64,000 nucleotides of DNA from Fictibacillus nanhaiensis (GTDB lineage: Bacteria; Bacillota; Bacilli; Bacillales; Fictibacillaceae): assembly GCA_016401345.1 (NCBI GenBank), contig JAEACG010000001.1, positions 1,116,001-1,180,000 of the forward strand. Direction: 5' to 3'. This document shows, one piece after another, positions 1 to 8,683 of this stretch; position 1 is the first letter of the stretch, and each line of letters opens with the position of its first letter. The notes under the pieces are model-generated. The model was not told the origin of the DNA, did not search any database, and worked only from the letters and a program-made list of their open reading frames with translations. The position numbers were made by a program, and so were the translations under genes.

Positions 1-362
1 CTTTTTGGATCGATAGAGAAAGAAACAAACTCTACGTCCACATTCTCTTCTTTCGCCATTCCTTGAAGTTTAGCCATATGTGCAGTCATCGGCGGGCAAA
101 CTGTTGTACAGTTCGTGAAGATAAAATTTGCCATCCACACTTTTCCCTTTAAGTCTTCCAATCCAAATTCAGCATCGTTTTGGTCTTTGAAAGAAAACGA
201 CTGAACGTCCCAGTCTAATGACTGAGACGTCTCCTTGCTTTCGCTATTATGTTGTTCGTGGTTCTTATGATTCTCGTGTTCGTCCTTTGATCCGCCTGAA
301 CCGCATGCTGATAAGATTGCCATCGTCAGCACTAGACCGAAAATTATCATCATTTTTTTCAT
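1..362 (-). CDS. Sco1/SenC family copper chaperone lipoprotein (partial)
   Basis: The visible N-terminal 120 residues begin with a short signal peptide ending in a lipobox-like LSAC, so the protein is probably a lipoprotein on the outer face of the membrane. A His/Glu/Asn-rich linker follows, then a thioredoxin-like fold with the Cys-x3-Cys motif NCTTVCPPM. This is the copper-binding pair of the Sco family, which assembles the CuA centre of cytochrome c oxidase (B. subtilis YpmQ/BsSco). The ATG at 362 has a GAGGTG ribosome site. The C-terminus lies beyond base 1. Only 28 bp separate it from the PepSY gene upstream, so the two are probably co-transcribed. Confidence 0.85.
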   Translation of the reverse strand, partial: MKKMMIIFGLVLTMAILSACGSGGSKDEHENHKNHEQHNSESKETSQSLDWDVQSFSFKDQNDAEFGLEDLKGKVWMANFIFTNCTTVCPPMTAHMAKLQGMAKEENVDVEFVSFSIDPK

Positions 363-390
363 AATAAGTTCACCTCTAATAAAATTTATA

Positions 391-1764
391 TTATGATAGC
401 CAAGCCTGTAGCGGCTTTACTCTTGGTATAACAAAACGATCAAGCAAGAATACGAAGACGAAAGATATACCTGCAAGTGGCATAACAATACCTGTTATGA
501 CCATAAGGATAATGATCCACGGCTTTAACTTTTTGTCTGATTTTTTTGGCACTCCCAATTTCCCGGAAGGTTTACGCTTCTTCCACATGATAAGTGAGAA
601 GATAACGATTGCAACTAAGCCTAGAGCAGCTATTGCTCCTAAAAGCTGATTAGCCAGACCAAAGTAATGACCTTCATGCAGTGCGATTCCGATTGAAATA
701 GCTTTAGCCATCCATCCGTAATCGCTAAACCTTACATCCTCTACGATATCTCCGTTATACTGGTTAAAATAAACGGTAGCTTCATTTTCAGGTTTATCTC
801 TTGAAGAAGCAACAGTAAATACTCCATCTTCTCCTACTGGCATTGAAATCGTGTAAGGCTTTTGAATCTTGTTCTCTTGAGCTAAGTACATCACTTGATC
901 AACAGAGAGTGATCCGTCATCTTTTTTTGATGTTGGAGCAGGATTGTTCTCCGTTGCCCAGGGTATATCTTCTGCGATCTCATCTGTCGTCTTTTCTGCT
1001 GTTGGCGCCATGAATGCATAAGTTGGATATCCCGCATTTGCATTCGTCGCCAGCTTGTTGATCTGTTCTCCCATCACACCTGACCACGGCAGACCCGTTA
1101 CAATAAGAATCAAGATCATCAGTGATAGCCAAAATGCCGTAACTGCATGAAGATCTCGCCAGAACATGCGGCCATTTTTCTTTAAGCGAGGAAAAATCGT
1201 CCCCATGAATGTCTTTTTATTCCTTGGCCACCAAATATAAAGCCCCGTTACTAAAATGATGATCGTCCAACATGCAGCCAGTTCAACGAATCTATTGATG
1301 AATGTTCCACCAACGATCCACTCGCTGTGCAGTTTGGCTACAACGTTTTTGAAATGATCTTCATCGAGAATGGTTCCCGTTATTGACGCTGTGTATGGGT
1401 TTACATAAACCTGTGTAACAACGTCATTTTCGATCACTTTTACTAAAGTAGCTCGATTATCTTCTTTTGGAAGTCTGACGGAACCTATTTCAGCTTCTGG
1501 GTACTCCGTTTTAACGGTGTCGATCTGCTGTGAGAGCGGAAGAGATTGATCGCCTTTTTGAACAATAATCTTGTCTTTGTAGATCATCGTCTCAATTTCA
1601 GCTTGGAATAAATATAGTGCGCCACTTATGGCAAGTAAGATTAAAAAAGGTGCAAAGATGATTCCGCCATAAAAATGCCATCTCCAAAAAGTTTGATAAA
1701 GACTATTGGATTTTTTCGATGGATTTTCATTGTTTTCTGGTAGCTTGTAAGCTGTTGCTTGCAT
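391..1764 (-). CDS. PepSY-associated TM helix protein (PiuB-like)
   Basis: A 457-residue membrane protein with about five hydrophobic helices: one near residue 35, two in the middle (about 170 and 215) and two at the C-terminus (about 380 and 425). Extracytoplasmic PepSY-like segments lie between them. This is the layout of the PepSY_TM / PiuB 'iron-regulated membrane protein' family, whose biochemical role is still unclear and may involve metal or haem reduction. The start is placed at the ATG at 1764 because AAGGAG lies 9 nt upstream; a TTG at 1791 would be a longer alternative without a ribosome site. The adjacent Sco1 gene suggests a role in metal or respiratory-enzyme handling (inference). 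Confidence 0.75.
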   Translation of the reverse strand: MQATAYKLPENNENPSKKSNSLYQTFWRWHFYGGIIFAPFLILLAISGALYLFQAEIETMIYKDKIIVQKGDQSLPLSQQIDTVKTEYPEAEIGSVRLPKEDNRATLVKVIENDVVTQVYVNPYTASITGTILDEDHFKNVVAKLHSEWIVGGTFINRFVELAACWTIIILVTGLYIWWPRNKKTFMGTIFPRLKKNGRMFWRDLHAVTAFWLSLMILILIVTGLPWSGVMGEQINKLATNANAGYPTYAFMAPTAEKTTDEIAEDIPWATENNPAPTSKKDDGSLSVDQVMYLAQENKIQKPYTISMPVGEDGVFTVASSRDKPENEATVYFNQYNGDIVEDVRFSDYGWMAKAISIGIALHEGHYFGLANQLLGAIAALGLVAIVIFSLIMWKKRKPSGKLGVPKKSDKKLKPWIIILMVITGIVMPLAGISFVFVFLLDRFVIPRVKPLQAWLS

Positions 1765-1821
1765 AATTATTTTCTCCTTATTCGTACTCAATATGGAAAA
1801 GTATAAACAACAAGCATGAAA

Positions 1822-1849
1822 TGGTAATCACTCTAAAGGGTGATTACCA
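1822..1849. promoter_or_regulatory. 10-bp inverted repeat upstream of the PepSY-Sco1 operon
   Basis: Perfect arms TGGTAATCAC / GTGATTACCA are separated by 8 nt. The palindrome lies between the response-regulator stop and the PepSY gene, just upstream of a TATACT -10-like box near 1805. No clean T-tract follows on either strand, so an operator is as likely as a terminator for the two-component operon. Confidence 0.45.
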
Positions 1850-1883
1850 AAATAAAAATGTGTCAATTGTATGACATTGGAAG

Positions 1884-2519
1884 TTAAACGATTCCATTGT
1901 CGTAAGCATAACTCGCTAATTGTACACGATTTTCTAGATGCAGTTTTCCTAGGATGTTCTTCATATGTGTTTTAACGGTATTCTCAGAAATAGTAAGTAC
2001 TTTTGAAATGTCCTTGTTCGAATGTCCTTTAGCTACCAACTGCAACACTTCCTGCTCTCTTAAAGAAAGAGATTGCTCAGCTTGTCCATCCTTCTTAAAT
2101 TCCTTCCATATACGAAAAGCCATCTCTTTCGACATCGGTATTTCATCCATCGCATATGCTTTTAATCCGTTCAGCATATCTTCTGTGTTCAAATTTTTGA
2201 GAAGGTATCCTTGTGCACCACGCTTTAAAGCTTCAAACCAGTCCGTAATGTCATAAGAAACCGTCATGATGACTACTTTTACGTTTGGAAACTGCTTCTT
2301 AATTTCTTTAGTCGCTTCAAAACCATTCATCTTAGGCATAGAGATATCCATGAGAACAAGATCTGGCATAAGAGCTTCAGTCTTCTCTACGGCTTGTATA
2401 CCGTTAGAGGCTTCACCCACAATTTCAAACTCGGTCTGATCCTCAAGAATCTCTTTGACTCCTTCTCGTGCTAGATGATGATCATCAACAATTAATAAAC
2501 GAATAGGCTGTGTCGTCAT
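1884..2519 (-). CDS. NarL/LuxR-family response regulator
   Basis: The 211-residue protein has a receiver domain (about residues 5-125) with acidic pocket DD at 12-13, phospho-acceptor Asp58 (LVLMDIS) and a conserved Lys near 105. A LuxR-type helix-turn-helix (about 145-210) contains the SLREQEVLQLVAKG and NTVKTHMKNILGKL signatures. It is a DNA-binding transcription factor phosphorylated by the histidine kinase directly upstream, whose stop codon overlaps this ATG by 4 nt. A GGAGG ribosome site precedes the ATG. The target genes are not evident; the neighbouring PepSY-Sco1 operon and its palindrome are candidates (inference). Confidence 0.9.
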   Translation of the reverse strand: MTTQPIRLLIVDDHHLAREGVKEILEDQTEFEIVGEASNGIQAVEKTEALMPDLVLMDISMPKMNGFEATKEIKKQFPNVKVVIMTVSYDITDWFEALKRGAQGYLLKNLNTEDMLNGLKAYAMDEIPMSKEMAFRIWKEFKKDGQAEQSLSLREQEVLQLVAKGHSNKDISKVLTISENTVKTHMKNILGKLHLENRVQLASYAYDNGIV

Positions 2520-3337
2520 GCATTTTCCTCCTTTTCAACCGTAACCGTCGTTTTTCCTTCCGTACTGGCGATCCTTAGTTTCCAGTCCATAGAATACGCT
2601 CTGTCTTGTAAAATTTTCAGACCAAAGCCGTCCGTTGGCTCTTGTGAATCAAATCCTGATCCTTTATCTACAATGGTACAGATCCATCCTTTTGGAGTAG
2701 TCGTAGTATTCAACCATACTTCGTTCGTATTAGCGTGTTTTATAACATTGATAATTGCCTCTCGTACACATGCAAACAGCTCAATTTTTTCCTTTGAGGT
2801 AAGATCATCGTCTTTTAAACGCCACTCTCGATGAATCTTTAAGTCATGCTGACTCTCCATTTCATTAAAAAATGCATTTAATGCTCGTGTCCACGAAATA
2901 TCAGCTTCTGCCGGAACGCTACGTAGATTTTGAATCGCACTACGCGTATCGTCATGAATGTGCTGCAACGTTTTTTTGAGTTTATTATACGATTTATCAT
3001 CCTTACTAAACGCACTTCCCAGCTTATTCACTTGAACGGAGAGAAAAAATAACGACTGTGCGATGCCGTCATGCAGCTCTTTCGCAATCTTCTCTCGTTC
3101 TTCTAGGACCGCTTTCTCAGAACGTTCTCTCTGAAGCTCCTGCTGCATTCGCTCTAATCTTCCAAACAAGATATTCAAAAAGTAAAGCGTAACAAGAAAT
3201 ACAATGATGGCAGAGAGCCAGTTTCCCGTGTTCATGGATATATAAGGCAAGAGAACCGTATGTCTAACGTATTCCCATAAACCAACTGAAATCGTTGGAA
3301 TGAGCAGGATCAACCATTTAATCTGTCTGTATGTCAT
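2516..3337 (-). CDS. NarX/DesK-type sensor histidine kinase
   Basis: A 273-residue kinase with two N-terminal membrane helices (about residues 8-25 and 40-58) joined by a short external loop, a coiled-coil linker, a HisKA_3 dimerisation domain with phospho-acceptor His89 (AKELHDGIAQS) and a HATPase_c domain containing VREAIINVIKHANT and DKGSGF. No large sensing domain is present, so the signal is probably read in or near the membrane, as in LiaS- or DesK-like 'intramembrane sensing' kinases. It overlaps its response regulator by 4 nt. The ligand cannot be told from the sequence. Confidence 0.88.
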   Translation of the reverse strand: MTYRQIKWLILLIPTISVGLWEYVRHTVLLPYISMNTGNWLSAIIVFLVTLYFLNILFGRLERMQQELQRERSEKAVLEEREKIAKELHDGIAQSLFFLSVQVNKLGSAFSKDDKSYNKLKKTLQHIHDDTRSAIQNLRSVPAEADISWTRALNAFFNEMESQHDLKIHREWRLKDDDLTSKEKIELFACVREAIINVIKHANTNEVWLNTTTTPKGWICTIVDKGSGFDSQEPTDGFGLKILQDRAYSMDWKLRIASTEGKTTVTVEKEENA

Positions 3338-3392
3338 CTGCCGGACTTCCCTTCATTTCTTACAAATTCTATAAACATAATAAATCATACCA

Positions 3393-3420
3393 TAAAAAAA
3401 CCGACGTATTGTACGCCGGT
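3393..3420 (-). terminator. Rho-independent terminator of the catalase gene
   Basis: Read on the minus strand, ACCGGCGTA-CAA-TACGTCGGT forms a hairpin with one mismatch, followed by seven T residues. It starts 4 nt after the catalase stop codon. Confidence 0.8.
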
Positions 3421-3423
3421 CGA

Positions 3424-4320
3424 TCAACTTATTCCTGCATTCTTCTTCAGTCTTTCAGCAATCTGCATAAAATCTTCATGGGAGATGCCTGGAGCAAACT
3501 CTTCTGAGATGGAGCGCAATTCAGGCATTGGGGCACCTTCTGGAGCACCGATCACTGTCTCAAGTGGACCACCTAACGGATGCTGACCAGCCCAGATTAA
3601 CGCAATATCTCGATAATCAGTATCACTGAACGTATATAACTTTCTGTGTACGCCTTCTGCTTCAAACTTTCGTGTCGTTTCAAAAGCTGAGTTCTCTAGA
3701 TCAGGAACTGGCAGCATCTTCTTAATGTCGACGCCTGTAACCATCTCGATCGCTTTTGCATATGCCAAAACATGCACACCACCGCGTACAAGAAGATAGC
3801 CGATCATCTCTCGAGCAACAGGGTTACTCGTCATCTCATAAACTCTCATCTTATGTGTTCTGGCTCCACACTCTAAGAAAAAGTTGTGCAGGAGATCAAG
3901 GAGTAAGTTTCCGCTGCTGAACACATAATCACCGTTCCAAGCTTTCCCCATCGAATCAAAAGGGAAGGATGTTTGTGCGGTCCCAATAAAATGCTGTGTG
4001 TTCCTCTTGTCAGTAGCAGCTGCCATTGGCGCATCATTGACATCACCTGGATGTGTCGTGCCATAGATCATCATATTAATGGTATGTGAAACAAGCTCAA
4101 CATGCCCAAATTCTTCTGCAGTAATACTTGAGACGAGATCAAAGAACGGTTTTAATTTCCCTCGTTTTCTAAAGTTAAAAGATTGATACATATAATTATT
4201 AAGTGTCGACATCTCACCAAAACGACCGCCTAGCAATTCTTGAACCGCAGCGGCCGCATTCGCATCAGGATTCGTAGGTGTTGGTAGTTCGATCGCCAGC
4301 CGGTTATAGCGTTTAAACAT
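3424..4320 (-). CDS. Manganese catalase
   Basis: The 298-residue protein matches the non-haem dimanganese catalase family (B. subtilis YdbD, spore-coat CotJC), which dismutates hydrogen peroxide in the cytoplasm. The four-helix ferritin-like bundle supplies the metal ligands: Glu36 (RFGEMST), Glu70 and His73 (EEFGH) in the first half, and a Glu / His pair in the second half (REMIGYLLVRGGVH). Length is typical. The ATG at 4320 has a GGAGGG ribosome site, and the gene is monocistronic with its own terminator. In Bacillus relatives the family is often under general stress control, but no convincing SigB box was found here. Confidence 0.93.
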   Translation of the reverse strand: MFKRYNRLAIELPTPTNPDANAAAAVQELLGGRFGEMSTLNNYMYQSFNFRKRGKLKPFFDLVSSITAEEFGHVELVSHTINMMIYGTTHPGDVNDAPMAAATDKRNTQHFIGTAQTSFPFDSMGKAWNGDYVFSSGNLLLDLLHNFFLECGARTHKMRVYEMTSNPVAREMIGYLLVRGGVHVLAYAKAIEMVTGVDIKKMLPVPDLENSAFETTRKFEAEGVHRKLYTFSDTDYRDIALIWAGQHPLGGPLETVIGAPEGAPMPELRSISEEFAPGISHEDFMQIAERLKKNAGIS

Positions 4321-4490
4321 AGTGCTCCCTCCTCACGATTGCATGTCGTTTAAGGGTATGTGATGTCAAGATTGTACTATGCTGGTTAATTTTGAATATT
4401 GATGAGATGAAGGAAAGGGACAAGATATGAGCACCAACTCCGGAATCGATCATAAATCTCAAGAATCGCTCACAAACCACTTGTATCCCA

Positions 4491-4520
4491 AAAAGAAAAA
4501 CCCTTTGCTTAGCAAAGGGT
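4491..4520 (-). terminator. Terminator at the end of the aromatic catabolic operon
   Basis: A near-perfect palindrome CCCTTTGCTTAGCAAAGGG (4501-4519) is followed on the minus strand by TTTTTCTTTTT. It closes the operon 15 nt after the tautomerase stop. Confidence 0.9.
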
Positions 4521-4534
4521 CTCAACTCCCGTTC

Positions 4535-4714
4535 TTAAAACTTCGGTTTTCCGCCGACTCCCCAATGCTTATTTGGGACCTCTTGGATCAGCACACGGAC
4601 CTGTTCTTTTTTTACATCCAATGATTCAGCAGCTGCCACGGTTAATCGTTCCATCAGGGTGCTTAACTGTTCATCTGTTCGTCCTTCTATTACATGCACT
4701 TGAATGATTGGCAT
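4535..4714 (-). CDS. 4-oxalocrotonate tautomerase
   Basis: A 59-residue protein beginning MPIIQVHVIEGR. After removal of Met it exposes the catalytic N-terminal Pro1 of the tautomerase superfamily; Arg11 (GRTDEQ) and Arg39 positions are also typical. It interconverts the enol and keto forms of 2-hydroxymuconate / 2-oxo-3-hexenedioate, the product of the deaminase step, before decarboxylation. The size matches hexameric 4-OT (about 62 residues). It is the last gene of the catabolic operon, 10 bp after the decarboxylase stop, with an AGGTG ribosome site that overlaps that stop. Confidence 0.9.
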   Translation of the reverse strand: MPIIQVHVIEGRTDEQLSTLMERLTVAAAESLDVKKEQVRVLIQEVPNKHWGVGGKPKF

Positions 4715-4724
4715 GACACTACAC

Positions 4725-5525
4725 CTATTTCACATATTTTGATGATAGTGTTACAGATCCTAGACCATCGAACTGTGCAACAATCGTGTCATCCATATCA
4801 AAAGCAATCGCTTCAGATAATGCCCCGCTCAAAACGATATCTCCTTTTACTAAACCTTCACCACGCTCGGCAAGCTTTTGAACAGCCCACGCTACCGCTT
4901 CAGCAGGATGACTAAGAACTGCAGATCCCGCACCGGTTGTCATAATCTCTCCATTCTTACTCATCACCATCCCGATATTCGCCATATCAAGTTCTTCTGG
5001 CCGAACCATCTTGCTTCCTAAAATCAATTTGGCGGATGAGCAATTGTCTGCCACAACATCAGGAAGGGTAAAACGAAAGTCCTTGTAACGGCTGTCGATT
5101 ACTTCGATCGCAGCTACCACATACTTTGCCGCCCTCATGACATCTGATGCTGTCACATCTTTTCCCATCAAATCCTCACCCATAATAAAAGCGATCTCTG
5201 GTTCAGCTTTTGGATGGATGAGACGGTGTTGCTGTAAGGGTTCCCACTCGAATGCGAGCATATCACTCAACAGATAACCGTATATCGCTTCATGAACGCC
5301 CATCATCTCTTGTTTCGCTTTACTCGTTAGTCCTAGCTTAATTCCTATACGCTTTGTTTGTGTCTTCTCCATGCGTCTTTCGATCAATTTTTTTTGCAGA
5401 TCGTATGCTTCTTCAATAGATAGTTCAGGATATTGGTCTGTAATCTTGACCACTTCCGTCACATCACTTTCCGCTCTTAAGAGATAATCAACCAAATCCA
5501 CTTTCGTCTTATTCGTAACCGTCAT
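4725..5525 (-). CDS. 2-oxo-3-hexenedioate (4-oxalocrotonate) decarboxylase
   Basis: A 266-residue member of the fumarylacetoacetate hydrolase-like hydratase/decarboxylase family (DmpH / XylI / NahK type). Recognisable segments are KLGLTSKAKQEMMGV, the metal-site stretch HPKAEPEIAFI (two Glu ligands) and AIEVIDSRYKDF. It converts 2-oxo-3-hexenedioate to 2-oxopent-4-enoate and CO2. It is a paralogue of the hydratase at 7473, and the two usually form a complex. It was assigned as decarboxylase rather than hydratase because it sits beside the tautomerase and the other copy is more hydratase-like; the two could be swapped. Spacing to the aldolase stop is 3 bp. Confidence 0.82.
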   Translation of the reverse strand: MTVTNKTKVDLVDYLLRAESDVTEVVKITDQYPELSIEEAYDLQKKLIERRMEKTQTKRIGIKLGLTSKAKQEMMGVHEAIYGYLLSDMLAFEWEPLQQHRLIHPKAEPEIAFIMGEDLMGKDVTASDVMRAAKYVVAAIEVIDSRYKDFRFTLPDVVADNCSSAKLILGSKMVRPEELDMANIGMVMSKNGEIMTTGAGSAVLSHPAEAVAWAVQKLAERGEGLVKGDIVLSGALSEAIAFDMDDTIVAQFDGLGSVTLSSKYVK

Positions 5526-5528
5526 CTT

Positions 5529-6551
5529 CTACACCTCCAGTTTGGCTTTTAGGTCAGCTGCAACTTCTAGGATTAGATCCTCTTGGCCACCTACGGCTTT
5601 TCGTTTGCCTAATTCTATTAAGATATCTCTTGAATCCACACCAAAGCGTTTACCCGCACGTTCTGCATGCAAAAGAAAGCTTGAATAAACCCCTGCATAT
5701 CCCATAGCTAAACTTCCTCTTCGAATTTCCTGTGCACCCGGCAGCATCGGTCCGATTACATCTTCTGCTAGGTCCATCATTTTGTAGAGATCAATACCTG
5801 TGTGTATTCCCATGCGCTCAAGTACAGCAAGCAATACCTCTGTTTGCGTATTTCCTGCTCCTGCACCTAAACAGCGGACACTTCCATCGATGCGTGTCGC
5901 TCCTTCTTCAATCGCAACAAGTGTATTAGCAACTGCTACTGATAGATTGTTATGTGCGTGAAATCCCACTTCAATATCAAGTGATCCCCGCAAAGCCGCA
6001 ATTCTTTCTTTTACTTCATGCGGCAATAATGCTCCCGCGGAATCCGTTACATACACACCTTGTGCTCCATAAGACTCCATCAACTTTGCTTGTTCGAGAA
6101 GCTTTTCAACAGGCGCAGAATGAGCCATCATCAAAAACCCCATCACTTCCATACCAAGTTCACGTGCCATATAGATATGTTGAGCGGATACATCAGCTTC
6201 TGTCACATGTGTTGCCACACGAACAAGACTCGCTCCTAATCTTCCCGCTTGCTTAAGCTCATGAACCGTTCCAATACCAGGCAGCAAAAGAACAGCAACT
6301 TTCGCCTGCTTACACACACCCGCAGCTGTTTCAATCAACTTCATCTCATCTACAAGCGATCTTCCATACTGAAGCGTTGAGCCCCCCAAACCATCACCGT
6401 GACTGACTTCAATGTAATGCATACCTGCTTCATCAAGTGCTTTTGCTGCATCATACACTTGCTTTTCTGTGAACTGATGAGCCATCACATGACTGCCATC
6501 ACGAAGACAGACTTCTGTAAACTTTAGCGGCAAATTGCTATTTCGTTTCAT
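5529..6551 (-). CDS. 4-hydroxy-2-oxovalerate aldolase
   Basis: A 340-residue DRE-TIM-barrel metallolyase of the DmpG/MhpE/BphI type. The N-terminal [15 protein letters not shown] carries the Arg-Asp pair, and the Mn-binding HAHNN motif is near residue 200. It cleaves 4-hydroxy-2-oxovalerate to pyruvate and acetaldehyde. The family channels acetaldehyde to the partner dehydrogenase; here the dehydrogenase gene overlaps this start by 14 bp, which agrees with a channelling complex. Length is typical. Confidence 0.93.
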   Translation of the reverse strand: MKRNSNLPLKFTEVCLRDGSHVMAHQFTEKQVYDAAKALDEAGMHYIEVSHGDGLGGSTLQYGRSLVDEMKLIETAAGVCKQAKVAVLLLPGIGTVHELKQAGRLGASLVRVATHVTEADVSAQHIYMARELGMEVMGFLMMAHSAPVEKLLEQAKLMESYGAQGVYVTDSAGALLPHEVKERIAALRGSLDIEVGFHAHNNLSVAVANTLVAIEEGATRIDGSVRCLGAGAGNTQTEVLLAVLERMGIHTGIDLYKMMDLAEDVIGPMLPGAQEIRRGSLAMGYAGVYSSFLLHAERAGKRFGVDSRDILIELGKRKAVGGQEDLILEVAADLKAKLEV

Positions 6552-7446
6552 ATGCTGTCACCGCCTTATCCATTTCCCCTTGCCCTAAGTGATGTTTAGC
6601 AACCATTTCTCCAGCTTGTTTAGCGGCTGCAGTCATAATATCAAGATTACCGGCATACTTCGGAAAATAGTTGCCAGCTCCTTCTACTTCAACAAAAACG
6701 GTGATGCGATTCCCATCAAATAGCAGCTCCTGTTTTAATCGGTATCCAGGAACATAGCTCTGTACCTTTTTCTCCATATTTAAAATAGCCGTTCTAATTT
6801 TCTCAACATCAACAAGCTTTACTTCGCAATAAATCGTCGCTCTCATTAAAATCGGAGGATCAGCTGGATTTAAGATAATAATGGCTTTTCCGATATCCGC
6901 TCCACCAACTTCCTCGATGCCACGCCGTGTTGTGATCGTAAATTCATCAATATTTGCACGCGTACCTGGACCTGCGCTTAAGGATGAAATCGTTGCTACA
7001 ATCTCACCATATGAAACGTCAGCAGCTTCATTTATTGCGTGAATCATCGGGATGGTAGCTTGCCCGCCACAAGTAATCATATTGATGTTCCGAGATTGCA
7101 TATGTTCACCTGAATTAACCGGCGGACACACGAAAGGTCCAACGGCAGCAGGCGTCAAATCAATCACTGTTTTTCCCATATCTTTTATAATCTCTGCATG
7201 CCGTAAGTGAGCTTTAGCTGAAGTTGCATCAAAAACAATATCAGCTAACTCTGGACGTTCAACAAAGTCATTAATTCCGTTCGTAAATACTCTGTACCCT
7301 GCAGAGTTGGCTCGTCTTAAGCCTTCAGACTCCGGATCGATTCCAATCATCGCCGTTAGTTCTAAATAGTCACTTTTTTGAAGCTTGTACATCAGATCCG
7401 TACCAATATTCCCCGAACCAATTATGGCTGCTTTCATCTTTTTCAA
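6538..7446 (-). CDS. Acetaldehyde dehydrogenase (acetylating)
   Basis: A DmpF/MhpF/BphJ-type enzyme that oxidises acetaldehyde with NAD and CoA to acetyl-CoA, completing the meta pathway. The N-terminal [13 protein letters not shown] is the Rossmann nucleotide site, and the catalytic Cys lies in [11 protein letters not shown]. The start is placed at the TTG at 7446 (MKKMKAAII..., 302 residues), which has AAAGGA 9 nt upstream; a GTG at 7467 would be longer but lacks a ribosome site. It overlaps the aldolase gene and follows the hydratase by 26 bp. Confidence 0.92.
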   Translation of the reverse strand: MKKMKAAIIGSGNIGTDLMYKLQKSDYLELTAMIGIDPESEGLRRANSAGYRVFTNGINDFVERPELADIVFDATSAKAHLRHAEIIKDMGKTVIDLTPAAVGPFVCPPVNSGEHMQSRNINMITCGGQATIPMIHAINEAADVSYGEIVATISSLSAGPGTRANIDEFTITTRRGIEEVGGADIGKAIIILNPADPPILMRATIYCEVKLVDVEKIRTAILNMEKKVQSYVPGYRLKQELLFDGNRITVFVEVEGAGNYFPKYAGNLDIMTAAAKQAGEMVAKHHLGQGEMDKAVTAYETK

Positions 7447-7472
7447 TGTATTAGGTCCTTTCTGCACAGTTT

Positions 7473-8258
7473 TTAATCCCGAAATGAGATGGTTACTGAA
7501 CCTAGTTTTCCAAAAGAGGCAGTCACTTCATCGCCTGAATCTATGTCTATCGCAGCAGACAGTGCACCTGGCAGAATTAACTCTCCCGCTTTTAATGAAA
7601 TGTTGTAGTCTGCTAGTTTATTTGCAAGCCATGCTATGGCATGTGCTGGATGCCCAAGAGCCGCAGCTCCGGCTCCAGTCGCCGTCACTTCACCATTCTT
7701 TAAAAGTGTCATGCTCAGTGTGCGCAAATCAATTTGGTCCATCTCGTAAAATGGTTTCCCTACAACTGCTCTAGCCGATGAACCGTTGTCAGCGACAGTA
7801 TCCACAAGCTGAATCTTCCAATTTTCTATTCTGCTATCGATAATTTCAAGTGCCGGCACAATCGCTTCTGTTGCCATCAGTACATCCACGTATGTCACAT
7901 TCGGACCCCGTAAGTCTTCTTTTAAAATAAAGCCGATTTCCGCTTCTGCTTTCGGTTTAATAAAATCTTTTCTGCTGAGAACACCGCCAGAGTCAACCTT
8001 CATATGATCTAACAGATGACCGTAATCAGGCTCATCAACCCCAAGCATATTTTGCATCGCCTTACTCGTGAGCCCTACCTTTTTTCCTATCACCACACGA
8101 CCTGCTTCAAGCTTCCTTTCAACCCACTCAAGCTGAATTTCATATGAATCCTTTACCGACAATTCTGGGAAACGTTTGGATAGTGGCTCTACCGGAGTCA
8201 GCTTCTCTTCTGCTTTTAAAAGTTCTTCCGTTAATTTTGAAATCACTTGCTTTTGCAT
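7473..8258 (-). CDS. 2-hydroxypenta-2,4-dienoate hydratase
   Basis: A 261-residue protein of the same fold as the decarboxylase at 4725 (DmpE / MhpD / XylJ type). It has the segments [32 protein letters not shown] and [12 protein letters not shown]. It hydrates 2-oxopent-4-enoate to 4-hydroxy-2-oxovalerate. It is the first gene of the downstream half of the pathway, separated from the semialdehyde dehydrogenase by 425 bp of repeat-rich DNA. It may be transcribed by read-through or from a weak internal promoter; none was recognised. Confidence 0.83.
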   Translation of the reverse strand: MQKQVISKLTEELLKAEEKLTPVEPLSKRFPELSVKDSYEIQLEWVERKLEAGRVVIGKKVGLTSKAMQNMLGVDEPDYGHLLDHMKVDSGGVLSRKDFIKPKAEAEIGFILKEDLRGPNVTYVDVLMATEAIVPALEIIDSRIENWKIQLVDTVADNGSSARAVVGKPFYEMDQIDLRTLSMTLLKNGEVTATGAGAAALGHPAHAIAWLANKLADYNISLKAGELILPGALSAAIDIDSGDEVTASFGKLGSVTISFRD

Positions 8259-8317
8259 CTTACTTCCTCCTTTCTTTTTTCAACGCTGCTTTAGCTATTC
8301 TTATTGATTTTGAAAGT

Positions 8318-8568
8318 GTTGATTTCGTTCCAGATGCTCGCTTTCCGCGGGGCAGGCGGTGAGCCCCTTGCCGCTTTGCGCCCCTAAGGGTCTCACCTGT
8401 CTAGTTGCAGTGGCTAGCCCCTCGAGGTTAAAAGTTTAACGGTCAAGAAGGCAAAGTACGCCTTCATAGCCCATTCAACTTTTGCTTGTAGGGGCTGATC
8501 GAGCCACTTCCACTTTTCAAACTGACCGCTTGTCCCGCAGGAGTCTCGCATCTTCCACTCCAATCAAC
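8318..8568. repeat. MITE-like palindromic repeat, copy 1 (interrupted)
   Basis: The ends are GTTGATT / AATCAAC inverted repeats with long imperfect arms carrying GATGC / GCATC. This is the same family as the intact copy at 13933-14061, in the opposite orientation. The 3' part of the element is split by a second element at 8400-8524. It fills most of the gap between the hydratase and the semialdehyde dehydrogenase inside the catabolic operon. Confidence 0.8.
8400..8524. repeat. Second hairpin element nested in repeat copy 1
   Basis: Starts near GTCTAGTTGCAGTGGCTAG and can fold back: AGTGGCT and AGCCCCT pair with AGGGGCT and AGCCACT, with a 5-nt bulge. It is absent at the corresponding place of copy 2 (13933-14061), which defines it as an insertion. 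It resembles intergenic repeats I recall from other Bacillaceae, but no other copy lies in this window. Confidence 0.65.
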
Positions 8569-8647
8569 TTTTCAAAGTAGAGAATTGAATAAAATGCCTT
8601 AGAAGCAACAAACTTAAACTTAAAAAACAGTCTTTTTACATAGAGCA

Positions 8648-8674
8648 AAACGCGACTGGAATCCAATCACGTTT
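8648..8674 (-). terminator. Hairpin after the semialdehyde dehydrogenase gene
   Basis: AAACGTGATTGG / CCAGTCGCGTTT forms a 12-bp stem with two wobble pairs and a 3-nt loop, 9 nt after the dehydrogenase stop. The following minus-strand sequence (TGCTCT) is poor in T, so it may act as an attenuator or an mRNA 3' stabiliser rather than a full terminator. Confidence 0.5.
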
Positions 8675-8683
8675 TACACATTT

